DNA of 64,000 bases from Paraburkholderia sp. FT54 (GCF_031585635.1 NZ_CP134196.1:1240001-1304000), one strand, 5' to 3'. Shown: positions 36,332 through 46,415, counted from the first letter of the stretch. The notes: generated by a model from the sequence alone, not told the origin. Translations and numbers: made by a program.

Positions 36332-38924
36332 GGTCGACGGGCAACTGGTCCTCCACCGGCGCGTCGGTCTGCCGGGCCGCGGCGGACGAAGGCGCAGCGG
36401 CGGGTGGTTCGTCCTTCGGTGCGCCTTTGAGCGCGTCCTCGGGCATGCCATCCGCTTCGATCTTCGCCGGCGCGCTTTCCGGGTCCCACGTCAAGAGATT
36501 ACGCTGCGGGTTCGCGATCTCGATGCCGCGCTCGCGGAACTGGTCGAGAATGCGCCGGTTGAATTCGCGTTGCACGCCCCAGCGCGCGCTGTCGCGGCAC
36601 TGAATCTGGCCGGTCAGCGTGATGGCCGAGCCGTCCAGTGCATCGACGCCCCAGAAGCTGAAGTCCGACAGAATGCCGTCCTTGAACTTGTCGTCCTCGC
36701 GCAAGGCGGCGCCGATCTCCTTCAGCGTGTCGATCGCGAGATCGACGTCCTGGCCGAATACGATGTTGACCTTCACCGCCGCATTGCCGATGCCGCGGTT
36801 GGTGTTGTTTACCGTCGCCACCGAGCTGAACGGCACGGTGTAGAGCGAACCGTCGCCGCCGCGCAGCCGCACCGTGCGGATCGACAGATATTCGACGGTG
36901 CCGGAGACGCCCGCGAGCGTAACCCAGTCGCCGACCTGCATCGCGTTTTCCATCAGCAGGAAAATGCCTGTGATGAAATCCTGCACGAGCTTTTGCGAGC
37001 CGAAACCGAGCGCCACGCCGAAGATACTTGCGCCCGCCAGCAGCGGCCCGATGTTCACGCCGAGTTCACTCAAACCGGTTAGCACCACCACCAGCGCGAT
37101 GGCGCAGAAGAGCGCGCTGCGCAGCATGGGCAGCAGGGTGCGCAAGCGCGCGGCGCGCACGAGGTCGCCGCTGGTGGTCCAGCGGTCCAGCCGGTGTTCG
37201 ACCGATACATTGACGCCTTCCCACACCAGCAACGCGATCACGGCCGCCACGCCGATCGTCACGATTGCCGACGCCAGCCGGTGCCCGATCGTGCCGGTAC
37301 GGAACACGTCGCCCACATGCACGCCCCACACCTGCAACAGCGCGAGCGCAGTCATGATGCCGATGATGCACGCCACCACACGGCGCAAGAGCGGGTAATA
37401 GCGGTACGCGCGCTGATGCACGAGCGATTTGGCCGCGTCGTCCTGCACATTGGCGAGCCGGGCCAGCGCGCCGAATATCACGATCGACACGACCCGCGCG
37501 CCCACCAGCACCGCCAGCGAAATGCCGCCGAGATGCAGCAACGCGTGATAGCCGTTCTGCACGTCGAGCGCCCAGATGAACCACAGCGCCATCACCACGA
37601 ACACCGCGACCCACGCCCACACGTCGGCGAAGATATTGCCGGCGATCTCCAGCGATTTGCGCGCGGCGACGCGCTGGCGGATCAGATCGCCGACCGGTTT
37701 CGCGCATTGCAGCAGCAGGATCGAAATCATGATGTGGCCGGCGAGCGCGACCACTTTCATCAGCGCGAGATGCGCCGCGTCGTTCAGGCCGAGCGAATGC
37801 GCGATCTCCGCGACGGCGGAGCCCGCGCCCACCACGCTGACGATCCGCACCATCCAGCGCTGCACGAACGCGGCCCACGCATCGCTCATGCGCAACAGGC
37901 GCAGACGCGGCGCGGCTGGCTGCAGGAAGAAACCGCTGGCAATCACGATCACGCGGCACAGCACGTAGATGTCGACCAGCGAATCGAGCGCGTGGTCTTG
38001 CGGCGTGCCGTCGTCGGTGAAGATCGACATCAGCGCGCCCGCCGCGCCGACGAACACCACGAGCGGCAGCAGCCGCAGCACCATGGTCAGGAGCGCGCGC
38101 GGCAAGCGCCGCAGGAGCGTCCAGTGATGTTTGGCGTTCTGCTTGCCTTTGGCTTCGGTGACCTTGCCTTTGGCCGATGTGGCAGCGGAGGTGCCGGATG
38201 GCGCCACTGCGGCTTGCGCCTGCGCCGCCGTCACCGGCGAGGGCGGCGATACCGGCAGGGGCGGCGCGGCGTTCGACGTGTCGGCGGGTCGAGGCACGAC
38301 ATCGACGGGCAGGTCGGCTTGCGCGGCGTCGTCTTCGTCGGCCAGTTCGCGGCGCGCGGCCAGCGCCCTGTAGGCGTGGCGCAACAGGCGGCGCGCGAGC
38401 CATTCGAGCACGAGCGCGGGCAGCAGCGCGGCCAGCAGCGACCACGCGACGTGGCCCAGCACGGCGCGCGCTTGCGGGTTGGTCGATTGCCAGTTCCACC
38501 AGGCGCGGACCGACGCGACATCGAGCAGCGCGGCGGCCGAACTGCTAAGCGACGTGCCGAGGTGGACGGCCCAGTGCGCGCCCTGCCGGGCCAGTTGCGA
38601 GGCGAGGCCGTTGGATTTGAACGCCGCCGGCACGATGGCCTTGGCGCCGCTCGCCGCAGCCGGCGCCGAGCCGGCCGCGGGTGCGGAAGCGGGCGGCGCG
38701 CTGAGGGCGCCGGCGGCGGCGATGGCCTGCAGCGTGTCGGAGACTTGCGCGCGGCGCGTAGGATCGTTGAGGACGGCGAGGGCTTGGCGGGCCTGCTCGG
38801 GCGTCAGTGTGACGCCGACGCGGGAGGCCGACGACGCGGGCGTGGCCGGTGTGGTTGCGGCGAAAACCGGCGCGGTGATGAAGGCGAGAAGAACGAAAAA
38901 CCAGATTTGGAATAATTTGCGCAT
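36270..38924 (-). CDS. Large MscS-type mechanosensitive channel
   Basis: 884 residues from the ATG at 38924 (MRKLFQIWFFVLL). A signal peptide comes first, then an Ala/Pro-rich periplasmic region, ~10 hydrophobic helices, and the conserved MscS pore/beta region: GASIFGVALGFGSQKLVQDFITGIFLL and VGDWVTLAGVSGTVEYLSIRTVRLRG. It is longer than E. coli MscS, like the MscK/YbdG group. It releases solutes on osmotic downshock. The Pro/Ala-rich C-terminal tail overlaps the end of the convergent hydrolase by 62 bases. Confidence 0.9.
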   Translation of the reverse strand: MRKLFQIWFFVLLAFITAPVFAATTPATPASSASRVGVTLTPEQARQALAVLNDPTRRAQVSDTLQAIAAAGALSAPPASAPAAGSAPAAASGAKAIVPAAFKSNGLASQLARQGAHWAVHLGTSLSSSAAALLDVASVRAWWNWQSTNPQARAVLGHVAWSLLAALLPALVLEWLARRLLRHAYRALAARRELADEDDAAQADLPVDVVPRPADTSNAAPPLPVSPPSPVTAAQAQAAVAPSGTSAATSAKGKVTEAKGKQNAKHHWTLLRRLPRALLTMVLRLLPLVVFVGAAGALMSIFTDDGTPQDHALDSLVDIYVLCRVIVIASGFFLQPAAPRLRLLRMSDAWAAFVQRWMVRIVSVVGAGSAVAEIAHSLGLNDAAHLALMKVVALAGHIMISILLLQCAKPVGDLIRQRVAARKSLEIAGNIFADVWAWVAVFVVMALWFIWALDVQNGYHALLHLGGISLAVLVGARVVSIVIFGALARLANVQDDAAKSLVHQRAYRYYPLLRRVVACIIGIMTALALLQVWGVHVGDVFRTGTIGHRLASAIVTIGVAAVIALLVWEGVNVSVEHRLDRWTTSGDLVRAARLRTLLPMLRSALFCAIALVVVLTGLSELGVNIGPLLAGASIFGVALGFGSQKLVQDFITGIFLLMENAMQVGDWVTLAGVSGTVEYLSIRTVRLRGGDGSLYTVPFSSVATVNNTNRGIGNAAVKVNIVFGQDVDLAIDTLKEIGAALREDDKFKDGILSDFSFWGVDALDGSAITLTGQIQCRDSARWGVQREFNRRILDQFRERGIEIANPQRNLLTWDPESAPAKIEADGMPEDALKGAPKDEPPAAAPSSAAARQTDAPVEDQLPVDPKPAGGPGTPANPGSTSPHE

Positions 38925-39196
38925 AGGGTGTAAAGCGGGGACAGATGCGGACGGCTGTGCCGATACGTAGGGACCGGTTCGGCGATGTGAACATGAACCG
39001 ACACGGGTTTGACCGTACAAGTTCCTCGAACCGCCGTGGCGCGAGGCGCCGGAAAGCCGGCGAGCCCCGTGCAGCGGCACCTTGCGGGAGCAAAAAACCT
39101 GCCCGTCGGACAGCACCGTATTGTCCCATGCCGGCGATGACGCACCGGAATTCCCCGGCCTGTGCCTCTGCCCGCACCGCCGCAAGCCCCTCGCAA

Positions 39197-39544
39197 CTAC
39201 TCCGTCGCTGACGTGCGCACTGGTGGCACGCCCAAAGTGCCCGGCACGACTTCGGTGAAGGTGCGCTCCTCGCGCAGAATGAAGCGCTTCGTTTGGGCCA
39301 GCCTGAAATTGTCGCGTGCTTCGGCATCGGTGCGCAGTCTCGCGCGATACGTTTCATAGGCCGCGAGGCTGTCGAACGCGATCAAACCCCACGCGATGTC
39401 GTTGGTCCCTTCGTGCGGCAGAAAATAGCCGAGCAGATGGCCGCCGCAGCGCGGAATGATGCGGCCCCAGTTGCGGGCGTATTCGTCGAAGGCGTCGCGC
39501 TGGAAAGGATCGATCTGATAGCGGATGAAGCAGGTTATCGCCAT
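39197..39544 (-). CDS. NIPSNAP family protein
   Basis: 115 residues; the ATG at 39544 has GGGAG seven bases upstream. A dimeric ferredoxin-like NIPSNAP/EthD-type domain: [19 protein letters not shown] followed by [20 protein letters not shown] and a typical [14 protein letters not shown]. Function of bacterial members is unknown. Confidence 0.85.
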   Translation of the reverse strand: MAITCFIRYQIDPFQRDAFDEYARNWGRIIPRCGGHLLGYFLPHEGTNDIAWGLIAFDSLAAYETYRARLRTDAEARDNFRLAQTKRFILREERTFTEVVPGTLGVPPVRTSATE

Positions 39545-39684
39545 GTGCAAGCTCCCGGTCGGTTGAGGGGCGCGGTCTGAAGCGCCATGACTTCAGTATG
39601 GCGACCGGTGGTCGGCGATGTTTCATTGCTGTCTGAACTATCGATGCTTGGCCGTGCGCGCGCGGTGAATCTGGCGCCGCGCGA

Positions 39685-41385
39685 CTAAAGTGGCCGTTGC
39701 GAGCGGATCGTCAAGGCGGCCAGCACCGCGCCGGCCAGCGCGCACAGCGCCGATACCAGCGCGACCGCGCGCAATGCCGCGCCAAGGGCTTCGGCCTCCG
39801 GCTCGGCACGCAGCGTCTGCGCAGCCGCCCGCGTTCCGCCCACTTTCCCGTCCGACGCACCGGTCCCGGCGGCCGGCGGCCCAGCGTCCGCATCCATGCC
39901 GACTTGCGCCAGGCTGGCCGCCTCGCGCGCCGCCCGTGGCACATGCAGCGCATCGAGCCGCGCATCGAGCGCCGCGTCGTGTGACCACACGAACACGATC
40001 CCCAGCACTGCGATCGCCAGCAGGCTCGCCACCCGCGCGACCGCGTTATTGATGCCCGAGGCGACGCCCGTGCGGGCCGCGGACACGGAGGTCATCACCG
40101 TCGTCGTCAGCGGCGCGACGGTAATCGTCATGCCGAGCCCAAGCACGGCCAGCGCGGGCAGAAATCCGCGCCAGTACTCGCCGCGTACCCACGGCAGCGC
40201 GAGCATCGCGAAGCCTGCCGCGGCGACGACCGGCCCCGCGATCAGCAAGGCCCGCGCGCCATAGCGGCTCGTCAGGCCGCCGGTGAAGCGCGACAGCAGG
40301 CCGATGGTTACCGGCACCGGCAACAACGCCGCGCCCGCCTGAGTTGCGCTGTAACCGTAAGCGCGGATCAGCGTGAACGGCAGGAAGAACAGCGCGCCGC
40401 CCAGCCCGAAGTAGAGCAGCAGCGTGACGAGGTTGGCGCCGACGAAGTCGCGTGAACGGAATACGTCGAGCGGCATCATCGGATTACGGGTTCGGGCTTC
40501 GAGCGCGACGAAAGCGGTCAGCACGAGCAGGCCGCCGAGCATCGACGCCAGCACCCAGCGGTCACCGAAGCCGCGCGCCGAGGCGAGGGTCAGGCCGTAG
40601 GTCAAGCCGGCGAGTCCGGCGGTGGCGGCGACCGCCCCCGGCCAGTCGAGTCTGGCCGTCGCATGTCCGGCGGGCCCGACGGCGAGGGCGGATGGATTCC
40701 CGTCATCGTCCTGCCGGCTATCCGGCACGGCCATGACGGCCAGCGCGATGGTCGCGCACGCAATCGGCACGTTCAGGAAGAAGATGGCCCGCCACGAAAA
40801 CGCATCGACGAGCCAGCCGCCCGCCACCGGCCCGAGCGCCGAGGTGATGGCGCCGACGCCCGCCCAGGTGCCGATCGCCTGACCGCGCTCCTTGTCGTCG
40901 AACACCGCGCCGATGATCGCGAGGCTGCTCGGCACCAGCAGCGCCGCGCCCACGCCTTGCACGGCGCGCGCCGCGATCAGGGCGGCGGCGCCCGGCGCAA
41001 GGCCGCAGCCGATCGAGGCCAGCGTAAACAGCCCGATTCCGGCGATGAACACCGTGCGCCGGCCGAGCTTGTCGCCGAGCGAGCCGCCCACCAGCACCAG
41101 CGCGCCGAGAAATAGCAGATAAGCGTCGACGACCCACTGCATCGCTGCCACGCTCGCGCCCAGTTCGCTCTGGATGGACGGCAAGGCGACGTTGACCACG
41201 GAACCGTCGATGAAGGCCATGCTCGAGCCGAGGATGGTCGCGGCCAGCGCGAGTTTTTTACGTCGGCACGGATGGACGAGGCTGGGATGTTGCGCGCGGA
41301 TGGCGAGCGCGTCGCACGGGCTGGCCTGAGCGGGCAGGACGGACGAGGAACGGCGCTCGAGCGCCGGTGCGTGCTGGTCGGCCAA
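39685..41385 (-). CDS. DHA2-type MFS drug exporter
   Basis: 566 residues; TTG start with AGGAG six bases upstream. About 14 transmembrane helices; motif A in [11 protein letters not shown] and the DHA2 opening [14 protein letters not shown] are clear. EmrB/QacA-like proton-driven efflux of hydrophobic compounds; substrate unknown. It carries an Asp/Gly/Ala-rich loop near residue 505 ([17 protein letters not shown]). It is monocistronic. Confidence 0.9.
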   Translation of the reverse strand: MADQHAPALERRSSSVLPAQASPCDALAIRAQHPSLVHPCRRKKLALAATILGSSMAFIDGSVVNVALPSIQSELGASVAAMQWVVDAYLLFLGALVLVGGSLGDKLGRRTVFIAGIGLFTLASIGCGLAPGAAALIAARAVQGVGAALLVPSSLAIIGAVFDDKERGQAIGTWAGVGAITSALGPVAGGWLVDAFSWRAIFFLNVPIACATIALAVMAVPDSRQDDDGNPSALAVGPAGHATARLDWPGAVAATAGLAGLTYGLTLASARGFGDRWVLASMLGGLLVLTAFVALEARTRNPMMPLDVFRSRDFVGANLVTLLLYFGLGGALFFLPFTLIRAYGYSATQAGAALLPVPVTIGLLSRFTGGLTSRYGARALLIAGPVVAAAGFAMLALPWVRGEYWRGFLPALAVLGLGMTITVAPLTTTVMTSVSAARTGVASGINNAVARVASLLAIAVLGIVFVWSHDAALDARLDALHVPRAAREAASLAQVGMDADAGPPAAGTGASDGKVGGTRAAAQTLRAEPEAEALGAALRAVALVSALCALAGAVLAALTIRSQRPL

Positions 41386-41644
41386 GTCCGCTCCTGGATG
41401 GATGAACGGCTTTCAGCATAGCAACGCTGGCGCGTCGGCGATAGGCACGTGGGACGCGGGCGGCGCGGCTAACACGCCGTCGCACGTCATTTCATGCCGT
41501 GATGGGCAACAAGCAGGCTGTGTGCGAAGTGGTAAATGTGCGCAGTGGAGGCGTGCGCGGCTCGCCATCCCCGGCGGGCGAGTCCCAGACCAAACCCGAC
41601 CCGACAGAACCCGACGAGGCAACCGCCACGCCGAGCCTACCCAT

Positions 41645-43081
41645 TCACACCAGCGAAGGCGCCCGCCGCTCCGCCTCGCCGTCGCTATCCGCGCCGCCGG
41701 CGGCGTTTGAAGCGCGTCCGGCCGCCGGCTCCTGGTGCAGCCGGTTGGCGTGCATCAGTCGATACAGCGTGGCCCGCGAAATGCCGAGTTCCGCCGCCGC
41801 CTCGGACAACTTGTAGCCATGCCGTTGCAAAGCGTGTTCGATCGCATCTTTCTCGGCCTTGCTGCGGATTTCCGCCAGCGTCACGGCCGGGCCGTTGTCG
41901 GCTTCCGGCAGGCCGAGGTCGCTGGCCGTGATAAAGCGGCCTTCGCTCATCACCACGGCGCGGCGCACGCAATTGATCAGCTCGCGTACGTTGCCCGGCC
42001 ACGGATAGTTCGACATGGCGACGATCGCGTCGCTCGACAGCCCACGCAACTTGCGCGCGCCGTCCTGTTTGTACATGCTCAGTGCATAGTTGGCGAGCAG
42101 CTTGATGTCGCCGCCGCGCTCGCGCAATGGCGGCTCGACCAGGCGCAGCACGCACAGGCGGTGATACAGGTCGGAGCGGAAGCGCCCGTCTTCGACCGCC
42201 TTGTCCAGATCGACGTGGGTCGCCGAAATGACGCGCGCATCGACGTTGATCGGGCCGTTGCCGCCCAGCCGTTCGATCGTGCCTTCCTGCAGGAAGCGCA
42301 ACAGGACTGCCTGGCATTCATGCGGCATGTCGCCGATTTCGTCGAGGAAGAGGGTGCCTTCGTGGGCGCTCTCGATCCGGCCGATCTTGCGTTGGAGCGC
42401 GCCGGTAAAGGCGCCGCGTTCGTGGCCGAACAATTCGGCTTGCAGGAGGCTCGGCGGAATCGCCGCGCAATTGATCGCGACGAAGGGGCGGCCGGCGCGC
42501 GGCGAACGTTCGTGGATCGCCTTGGCGGTCAGTTCCTTGCCGGTGCCGGATTCGCCGGCGACGAACACCGGCGCGTCCGTCACGCCGCATTTGTCGATGC
42601 GCCGGTACAACTGCTGCATCGCCTCGCATTGCCCGACCATGCCGTGCCGCCCGAGCGACGGCTCCGGCGCGACCTCCACATGCCGCAGGCTCGACAGACC
42701 ATGCGCGTGGCCCAGCGCGAACACGAGCCGCTCGTTGAGCCACGGCCGGGTCACGAAGTCGAAGCAATAGTCGAGGATAAAGCGGCTGACCAGTTCGTTC
42801 TCCGCCTGCCCCGGCGCGATCTGGGCGACCCAGTTGGTTTCGACGCGCCGCATGCAGGACGCCAGCGCGGACAGATGTTGGGAAGTGCAGTCGCCCGGCA
42901 GTTCGACGAGGCCGACCTTGATATTGCCGCGCTCGATCATACGTTCGGCGACGGCCGTGCTTTTGGCATGCACCGCTTGCCAGCCAGAAGCCGCCAGAAA
43001 AGCGGCCAGCTTCTGATCCGGTGAATTCGACACATACAGAACAGTGCGTTCCGTGTCGACAGGCGTGCAGGTCGTATTCAT
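41645..43081 (-). CDS. Sigma-54-dependent activator with degenerate receiver (VpsR/BerB-like)
   Basis: 478 residues. Residues 1-135 look like a receiver but lack a clear phosphoacceptor Asp (the equivalent segment reads KVGLVELPGD), as in VpsR-type regulators that respond to c-di-GMP rather than phosphorylation. The AAA+ domain has Walker A GESGTGKE (176-183), an intact GAFTGA (223-228) needed to engage sigma-54, and DEIGDMPHE. A Fis-type HTH ends the protein (KLSEAAAELGISRATLYRL). It is divergent from the small gene/cpaE unit, which has a -24/-12 promoter. A tie to RpfR-controlled c-di-GMP is possible (inference). Confidence 0.88.
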   Translation of the reverse strand: MNTTCTPVDTERTVLYVSNSPDQKLAAFLAASGWQAVHAKSTAVAERMIERGNIKVGLVELPGDCTSQHLSALASCMRRVETNWVAQIAPGQAENELVSRFILDYCFDFVTRPWLNERLVFALGHAHGLSSLRHVEVAPEPSLGRHGMVGQCEAMQQLYRRIDKCGVTDAPVFVAGESGTGKELTAKAIHERSPRAGRPFVAINCAAIPPSLLQAELFGHERGAFTGALQRKIGRIESAHEGTLFLDEIGDMPHECQAVLLRFLQEGTIERLGGNGPINVDARVISATHVDLDKAVEDGRFRSDLYHRLCVLRLVEPPLRERGGDIKLLANYALSMYKQDGARKLRGLSSDAIVAMSNYPWPGNVRELINCVRRAVVMSEGRFITASDLGLPEADNGPAVTLAEIRSKAEKDAIEHALQRHGYKLSEAAAELGISRATLYRLMHANRLHQEPAAGRASNAAGGADSDGEAERRAPSLV

Positions 43082-43326
43082 GTTACCCCCGGTTCGATGC
43101 AGCTCTCAGGACTGTTCTGCGACGTACCCGACATACCGGCAAGACGCCGGTTTCCGGCCAACTGAGCCCGCCGGTCCGCTTGCGCGGACACGCACATGGA
43201 TTGATCCACCGCTTTGGGATTCTGCTGCTCGCAGCCCGGCGGGGACGATTCATGGTGGCGGCAATTTCGGGGGGCATGGAGCGGGCGGCGCGAGCCGCGA
43301 GGTGCTACATATCGGACGGATGGCGG

Positions 43327-43344
43327 CAACGGTGTTCACCGTTG
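43327..43344. promoter_or_regulatory. Dyad upstream of the sigma-54 activator gene
   Basis: CAACGGTG (43327-43334) and CACCGTTG (43337-43344) form a perfect inverted repeat with a two-base spacer, about 246 bases before the activator start. It is a plausible operator, perhaps for the activator itself. Confidence 0.4.
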
Positions 43345-43403
43345 TAACCGTCACACGATCTTTTCCCCGAATCACTCAAGCCGTTCTTAACCTCGTTGGC
43401 CTG

Positions 43404-43463
43404 ATACAAGCGCTCTTGTTGGCGCATGGGCTTAACGATAAGCGAAACCGCTTAAGAGCGCCA
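43404..43463. other. Compact set of nested/alternative hairpins
   Basis: ACAAG/CTTGT (43406-43410 with 43415-43419) forms one hairpin. TGGCGC (43420-43425) and GCGCCA (43458-43463) enclose TAAGCG-AAAC-CGCTTA (43439-43454). GCTTA (43430-43434) can pair with the same TAAGC, making two exclusive forms. It might be a structured RNA or a cluster of binding sites. Confidence 0.35.
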
Positions 43464-43892
43464 TACAAACAACCCTGGATTCAGAAACGTTTTTCATGTC
43501 GTCCCATTGTTCTTGCGGTTCAAAAATGGACGGTCAAGTCCCGCTATGCGCGGCATCCCACACAGCGCTTCAATTCGCTTTACGGCAAATACGAAACGGA
43601 ACTGTAGTTCGGGATTTGCCTTGTCTCAGGCTTGCGACACATTGGGCAAGGCGCTGCGAACACCAGGTAGGGTTCCGAAGCATCGGCATAATTGACCGGG
43701 ATGTGCCGCAACCCTCGGCCACACGCGGGACGTGCGGACTGCCGGGCGAGAAAACGGCCAGGTACATCTTGCCGCGGCGCGTCGGCGGGCGGCCTGCTGC
43801 GTGTCGAATTCGAATCAACGCGTGATGCGAAGAGTGTGTGGACAGGGCGCGGAGCAGCGACGATCACGCTGGCATAAGGGTTTGAGGGCGCA

Positions 43893-43908
43893 TGGCATGG
43901 CCGTTGCA
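43893..43908 (+). promoter_or_regulatory. Candidate sigma-54 promoter facing the small gene/cpaE unit
   Basis: TGGCATG-GCCG-TTGCA matches the consensus except for one base, with GG-N10-GC spacing correct. Predicted start near 43919, implying a ~507-base leader before the ATG at 44426, or an unannotated RNA. Confidence 0.6.
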
Positions 43909-44354
43909 ATAAGCACTTCACAGCGAATGCGTTGCCGCCCGGTCCGAAGGTCGGGGAAGCCAGAGTGAAAAGAGACCGGCGGCAAACACAGACTTCGTAG
44001 GCGCGGCCGGGGAAGCCAATGCGCTTTGCGAGGGTGCGGCGGGGACCACTAAAAACGGCTGTCAGAAAACAACGGAAGGAATGATCGGTACAACGTACCT
44101 GTCGTCGTGACCGGACGAGGTAAAGGTCGACCTCGCCACTTTTTCCGTCTGTTTTCGGCGGATTTGAAGGGGCGTAAAAAAAACACGTACCGCGCTCACG
44201 GATTGACGAGCGAACGATACGAACAACAGCAAAGAAAACAGCGAAAGAACAGCGGCGGGGCAGCGCGCGGTCGAGGACCAACCGGGCGCGAAGAAGCGGG
44301 GAGGAATGCCCGGAGTCTCCATAGAGAGGCGCGGGTTACGAGGTGGACCGGGCG

Positions 44355-44380
44355 CCGTGTCCGCGAATTCGCGGACACGG
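44355..44380. promoter_or_regulatory. 26-base perfect palindrome before the small gene
   Basis: Two 13-base arms meet at the centre AATT with no mismatch; each half contains CGTGTCCGCG or its complement. It ends 45 bases before the ATG at 44426. As RNA it would form a stable hairpin in the leader without a T tract. The 10-mer CGCGGACACG also occurs at 43183-43192, near the activator gene. Confidence 0.55.
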
Positions 44381-44425
44381 CTCACCTGGACAGGGTCTAA
44401 AAAGGCACATCTTCCGGGGGTCGTC

Positions 44426-44725
44426 ATGACCAGACAGATCATCAAGCCGGCCGGCGCTGCACCGTCGGATCGTCCAATCTCCGCTCAGTCAGCGGGTCTC
44501 TCCTATCAACGGCGTAGCGCCGCGCCGCGTGCCTTGTTCGCCGCGCCGACGGCCGATCTGCTGACGCTGGTGATCGCCGACGCGATCAAACGCCGTGCGC
44601 AAGCGGAAATTCAACGCGAGGTGCTGCGCGACTCGGTGTATGAGATGCCCGTGGCGCGGGAACGAAACTACGAGCGCGGCGCGGACCTTCACCCGTTCGA
44701 TTCCGACGAAAAACCAGAACATTGA
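44426..44725 (+). CDS. Small protein upstream of the CpaE-like gene
   Basis: 99 residues from the ATG at 44426, preceded by GGGGG. Mostly helical and charged (LLTLVIADAIKRRAQAEIQR), no signal peptide. No family recognised. It is 55 bases before the CpaE-like gene and probably co-transcribed with it. Small proteins precede cpaE in some Tad loci, so it may be a Tad-linked part (weak inference). Confidence 0.55.
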   Translation: MTRQIIKPAGAAPSDRPISAQSAGLSYQRRSAAPRALFAAPTADLLTLVIADAIKRRAQAEIQREVLRDSVYEMPVARERNYERGADLHPFDSDEKPEH

Positions 44726-44780
44726 CCGCCATCGAGGCGGCCTCGCCAACCGAACGGCGTCAGACCGGCGGAGAGCCGAC

Positions 44781-45983
44781 ATGATCGACATCTTCCTGAT
44801 TTCATCCAGCGTGGAGCGCACGCCACAAATCGTCGCTCGCATCGAGGCAAGCGGCGTGACTTACCGGCTGCGCACAGCTCACGGCACCGCCCGGCAAGTG
44901 CGGGCGCACGATCGCGCGATCCGAAGCGCGGATATGCTGATCGTCGACGACGCCGATCTGAGCGTGCGCGACCTGGACGGCGTCGAGGAAGCGCTGGCCT
45001 GCACGCCGGCGCTGCATTGCGTGCTGATGACGGCGGCGCCGTCCACCGCCGTGCTGGGCGTGGCGATGCGCGTCGGCGTGCGGCATGTGCTGTCGTGGCC
45101 GCTCGACGCCGACGAGATCACCACCATTCTCATCCAGGCCGACGCGCGGAAAACCGCCCTTGGCCGCCATGCCGGCCGTGTCGTCTCACTTGCCTCCAGC
45201 AAGGGCGGCAGCGGCACGACGCTGATCGCCGTGAATCTCGCGTATTCGCTCGCCGCGCTGAGCAACCGGCGTGTGCTGCTGATCGACCTGAGCCAGCAAT
45301 TCGGCGACGCCAGCCTGCTCATGGCCGACAAACCGCCGCCGACCACGCTTGCCGATCTTTGCTCCCGGGTAGAACGCCTCGACGCCGCACTACTCGAATC
45401 ATGCGTGATGCAGGTCCACGCAAATCTCGATGTGCTGGCGGGCGCGGGCGATCCGCTCAAGGCCGCGGAATTGCTGCCCGCGCAGTTGGAGAGCATTCTT
45501 GCGCTAGCGCGCGAGCGCTATGACGCCGTGCTGATCGACGTCGGGCAGAGCCTGAATCCGTTGACGATCCACGCGCTCGATCGCAGCGACGCGATCTGCA
45601 TGGTGGTGCGTCAGAACCTGCTTTACCTGCACGGCGGCCGCCGCATGCTCGATATTTTCAGGGAACTGGGTTATCCGGCCAGCAAGGTGCGGGTGGTGGT
45701 GAATCACTACGACAAGAACGCCCAGATCAATCTGTCGAAGCTCGAACAGACGCTCGGCGCGAGGGTGGCGCATCAGCTTCCGCGCGACGAAAAGCAGGCC
45801 AACGAGGCGCTCAGCCGCGGCGTGCCGCTGGTCACTTCCGCCAGAGACAGTACGCTCGCGCAAGGCATCGGCCTGCTGGCTGACATGCTGTGGCCGTCCA
45901 GCGCCGAGCGCCGCAAAGGCGTGCTTGGCCGGCTGTTTGCGTCGCGGCCGAACGTGCCGCCGCAACTCAGGCCGGAGCATTGA
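44781..45983 (+). CDS. CpaE/TadZ-like MinD-family ATPase (orphan)
   Basis: 400 residues. The first ~120 form a receiver-like domain (IDIFLISSSVERTPQIVARI, then VDDADLSVRDLDG). Then comes a ParA/MinD ATPase with deviant Walker A KGGSGTT (141-147) and a switch region in LLIDLSQQFGDASLLM. CpaE/TadZ proteins place the Tad pilus machine at the cell pole. No pilin, secretin, CpaF or TadB/C genes are nearby, so it is an orphan: a remnant, or a partner of a Tad locus elsewhere. GGCGGAGAG precedes the ATG. Confidence 0.82.
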   Translation: MIDIFLISSSVERTPQIVARIEASGVTYRLRTAHGTARQVRAHDRAIRSADMLIVDDADLSVRDLDGVEEALACTPALHCVLMTAAPSTAVLGVAMRVGVRHVLSWPLDADEITTILIQADARKTALGRHAGRVVSLASSKGGSGTTLIAVNLAYSLAALSNRRVLLIDLSQQFGDASLLMADKPPPTTLADLCSRVERLDAALLESCVMQVHANLDVLAGAGDPLKAAELLPAQLESILALARERYDAVLIDVGQSLNPLTIHALDRSDAICMVVRQNLLYLHGGRRMLDIFRELGYPASKVRVVVNHYDKNAQINLSKLEQTLGARVAHQLPRDEKQANEALSRGVPLVTSARDSTLAQGIGLLADMLWPSSAERRKGVLGRLFASRPNVPPQLRPEH

Positions 45984-46415
45984 AGCCGTCCTCGCGAGCG
46001 GGACAGACCGCGCTGGGAGACGGCCGGTTCGAATAATAATTCGGATGGCGAAGCGAGTATGGACAGAACCACGCCGCCGCAATAGTTTCATGACGAAGAT
46101 CGCTCTGCGAAATGCGCGAGTGGTGAATCGCTCATGTTCAGTCTCTTCGCCTGTGTGGCGATCAGGCGTTGGCACGCGGAGCCGAACTGCATCACCCTGT
46201 AGCTGTCAGTGGTGGGCTTGCTCGCCTCGCAGGTCGGACCCACCTTGCGCGAGAAGAAGCTGTTGCCCGATGACGAGCGTTATCGCGTTAATCGAAGCGA
46301 GATGCGGTTTCGCGTGATTCCCGCTGTGTTTTGACGGTGTATCGTGTCGTTGTGGCCGGTTCAATTCCGGCCAGTCCGATTACTCTCCAGAGCGCCTGCG
46401 AGCGCAGCATCGTCC
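45984..46415. other. Gap after the CpaE-like gene
   Basis: 432 bases with no intact gene. The only coding-like stretch is the interrupted frame at 46134-46334 listed separately. No terminator or promoter stood out before nadV. Confidence 0.5.
46134..46334 (+). pseudogene. Possible broken small gene (in-frame TAG)
   Basis: From the ATG at 46134 the frame reads a hydrophobic start (MFSLFACVAIRRW), hits TAG at 46200-46202, then continues as plausible protein (LSVVGLLASQVGPTLREKKL, later DDERYRVNRSEMRF) to TGA at 46332. No family recognised. It may be a decayed small membrane protein or chance. Confidence 0.3.

Larger units (their letters stand above)
43082..44425. other. Long regulatory intergenic region
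   Basis: 1344 bases between the divergent activator and small gene, with no convincing coding region on either strand; open frames here have poor composition and no ribosome-binding site. It holds a perfect dyad with 8-base arms (43327-43344), nested hairpins (43404-43463), a -24/-12 promoter (43893-43908) and a 26-base perfect palindrome (44355-44380). A-rich stretches (44160-44250) stand out from the GC-rich surroundings. Confidence 0.65.

Noticed and set aside
43580..44281. Long open frame on the minus strand in the 1.3-kb gap
   Set aside because: No ribosome-binding site, Arg/Ser/Pro-biased composition, no recognisable domain, and it runs across the -24/-12 promoter at 43893.
44781..45983. 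A complete Tad pilus locus
   Set aside because: Only the CpaE-like ATPase and a small protein are present; no pilin, prepilin peptidase, secretin, CpaF or TadB/C.
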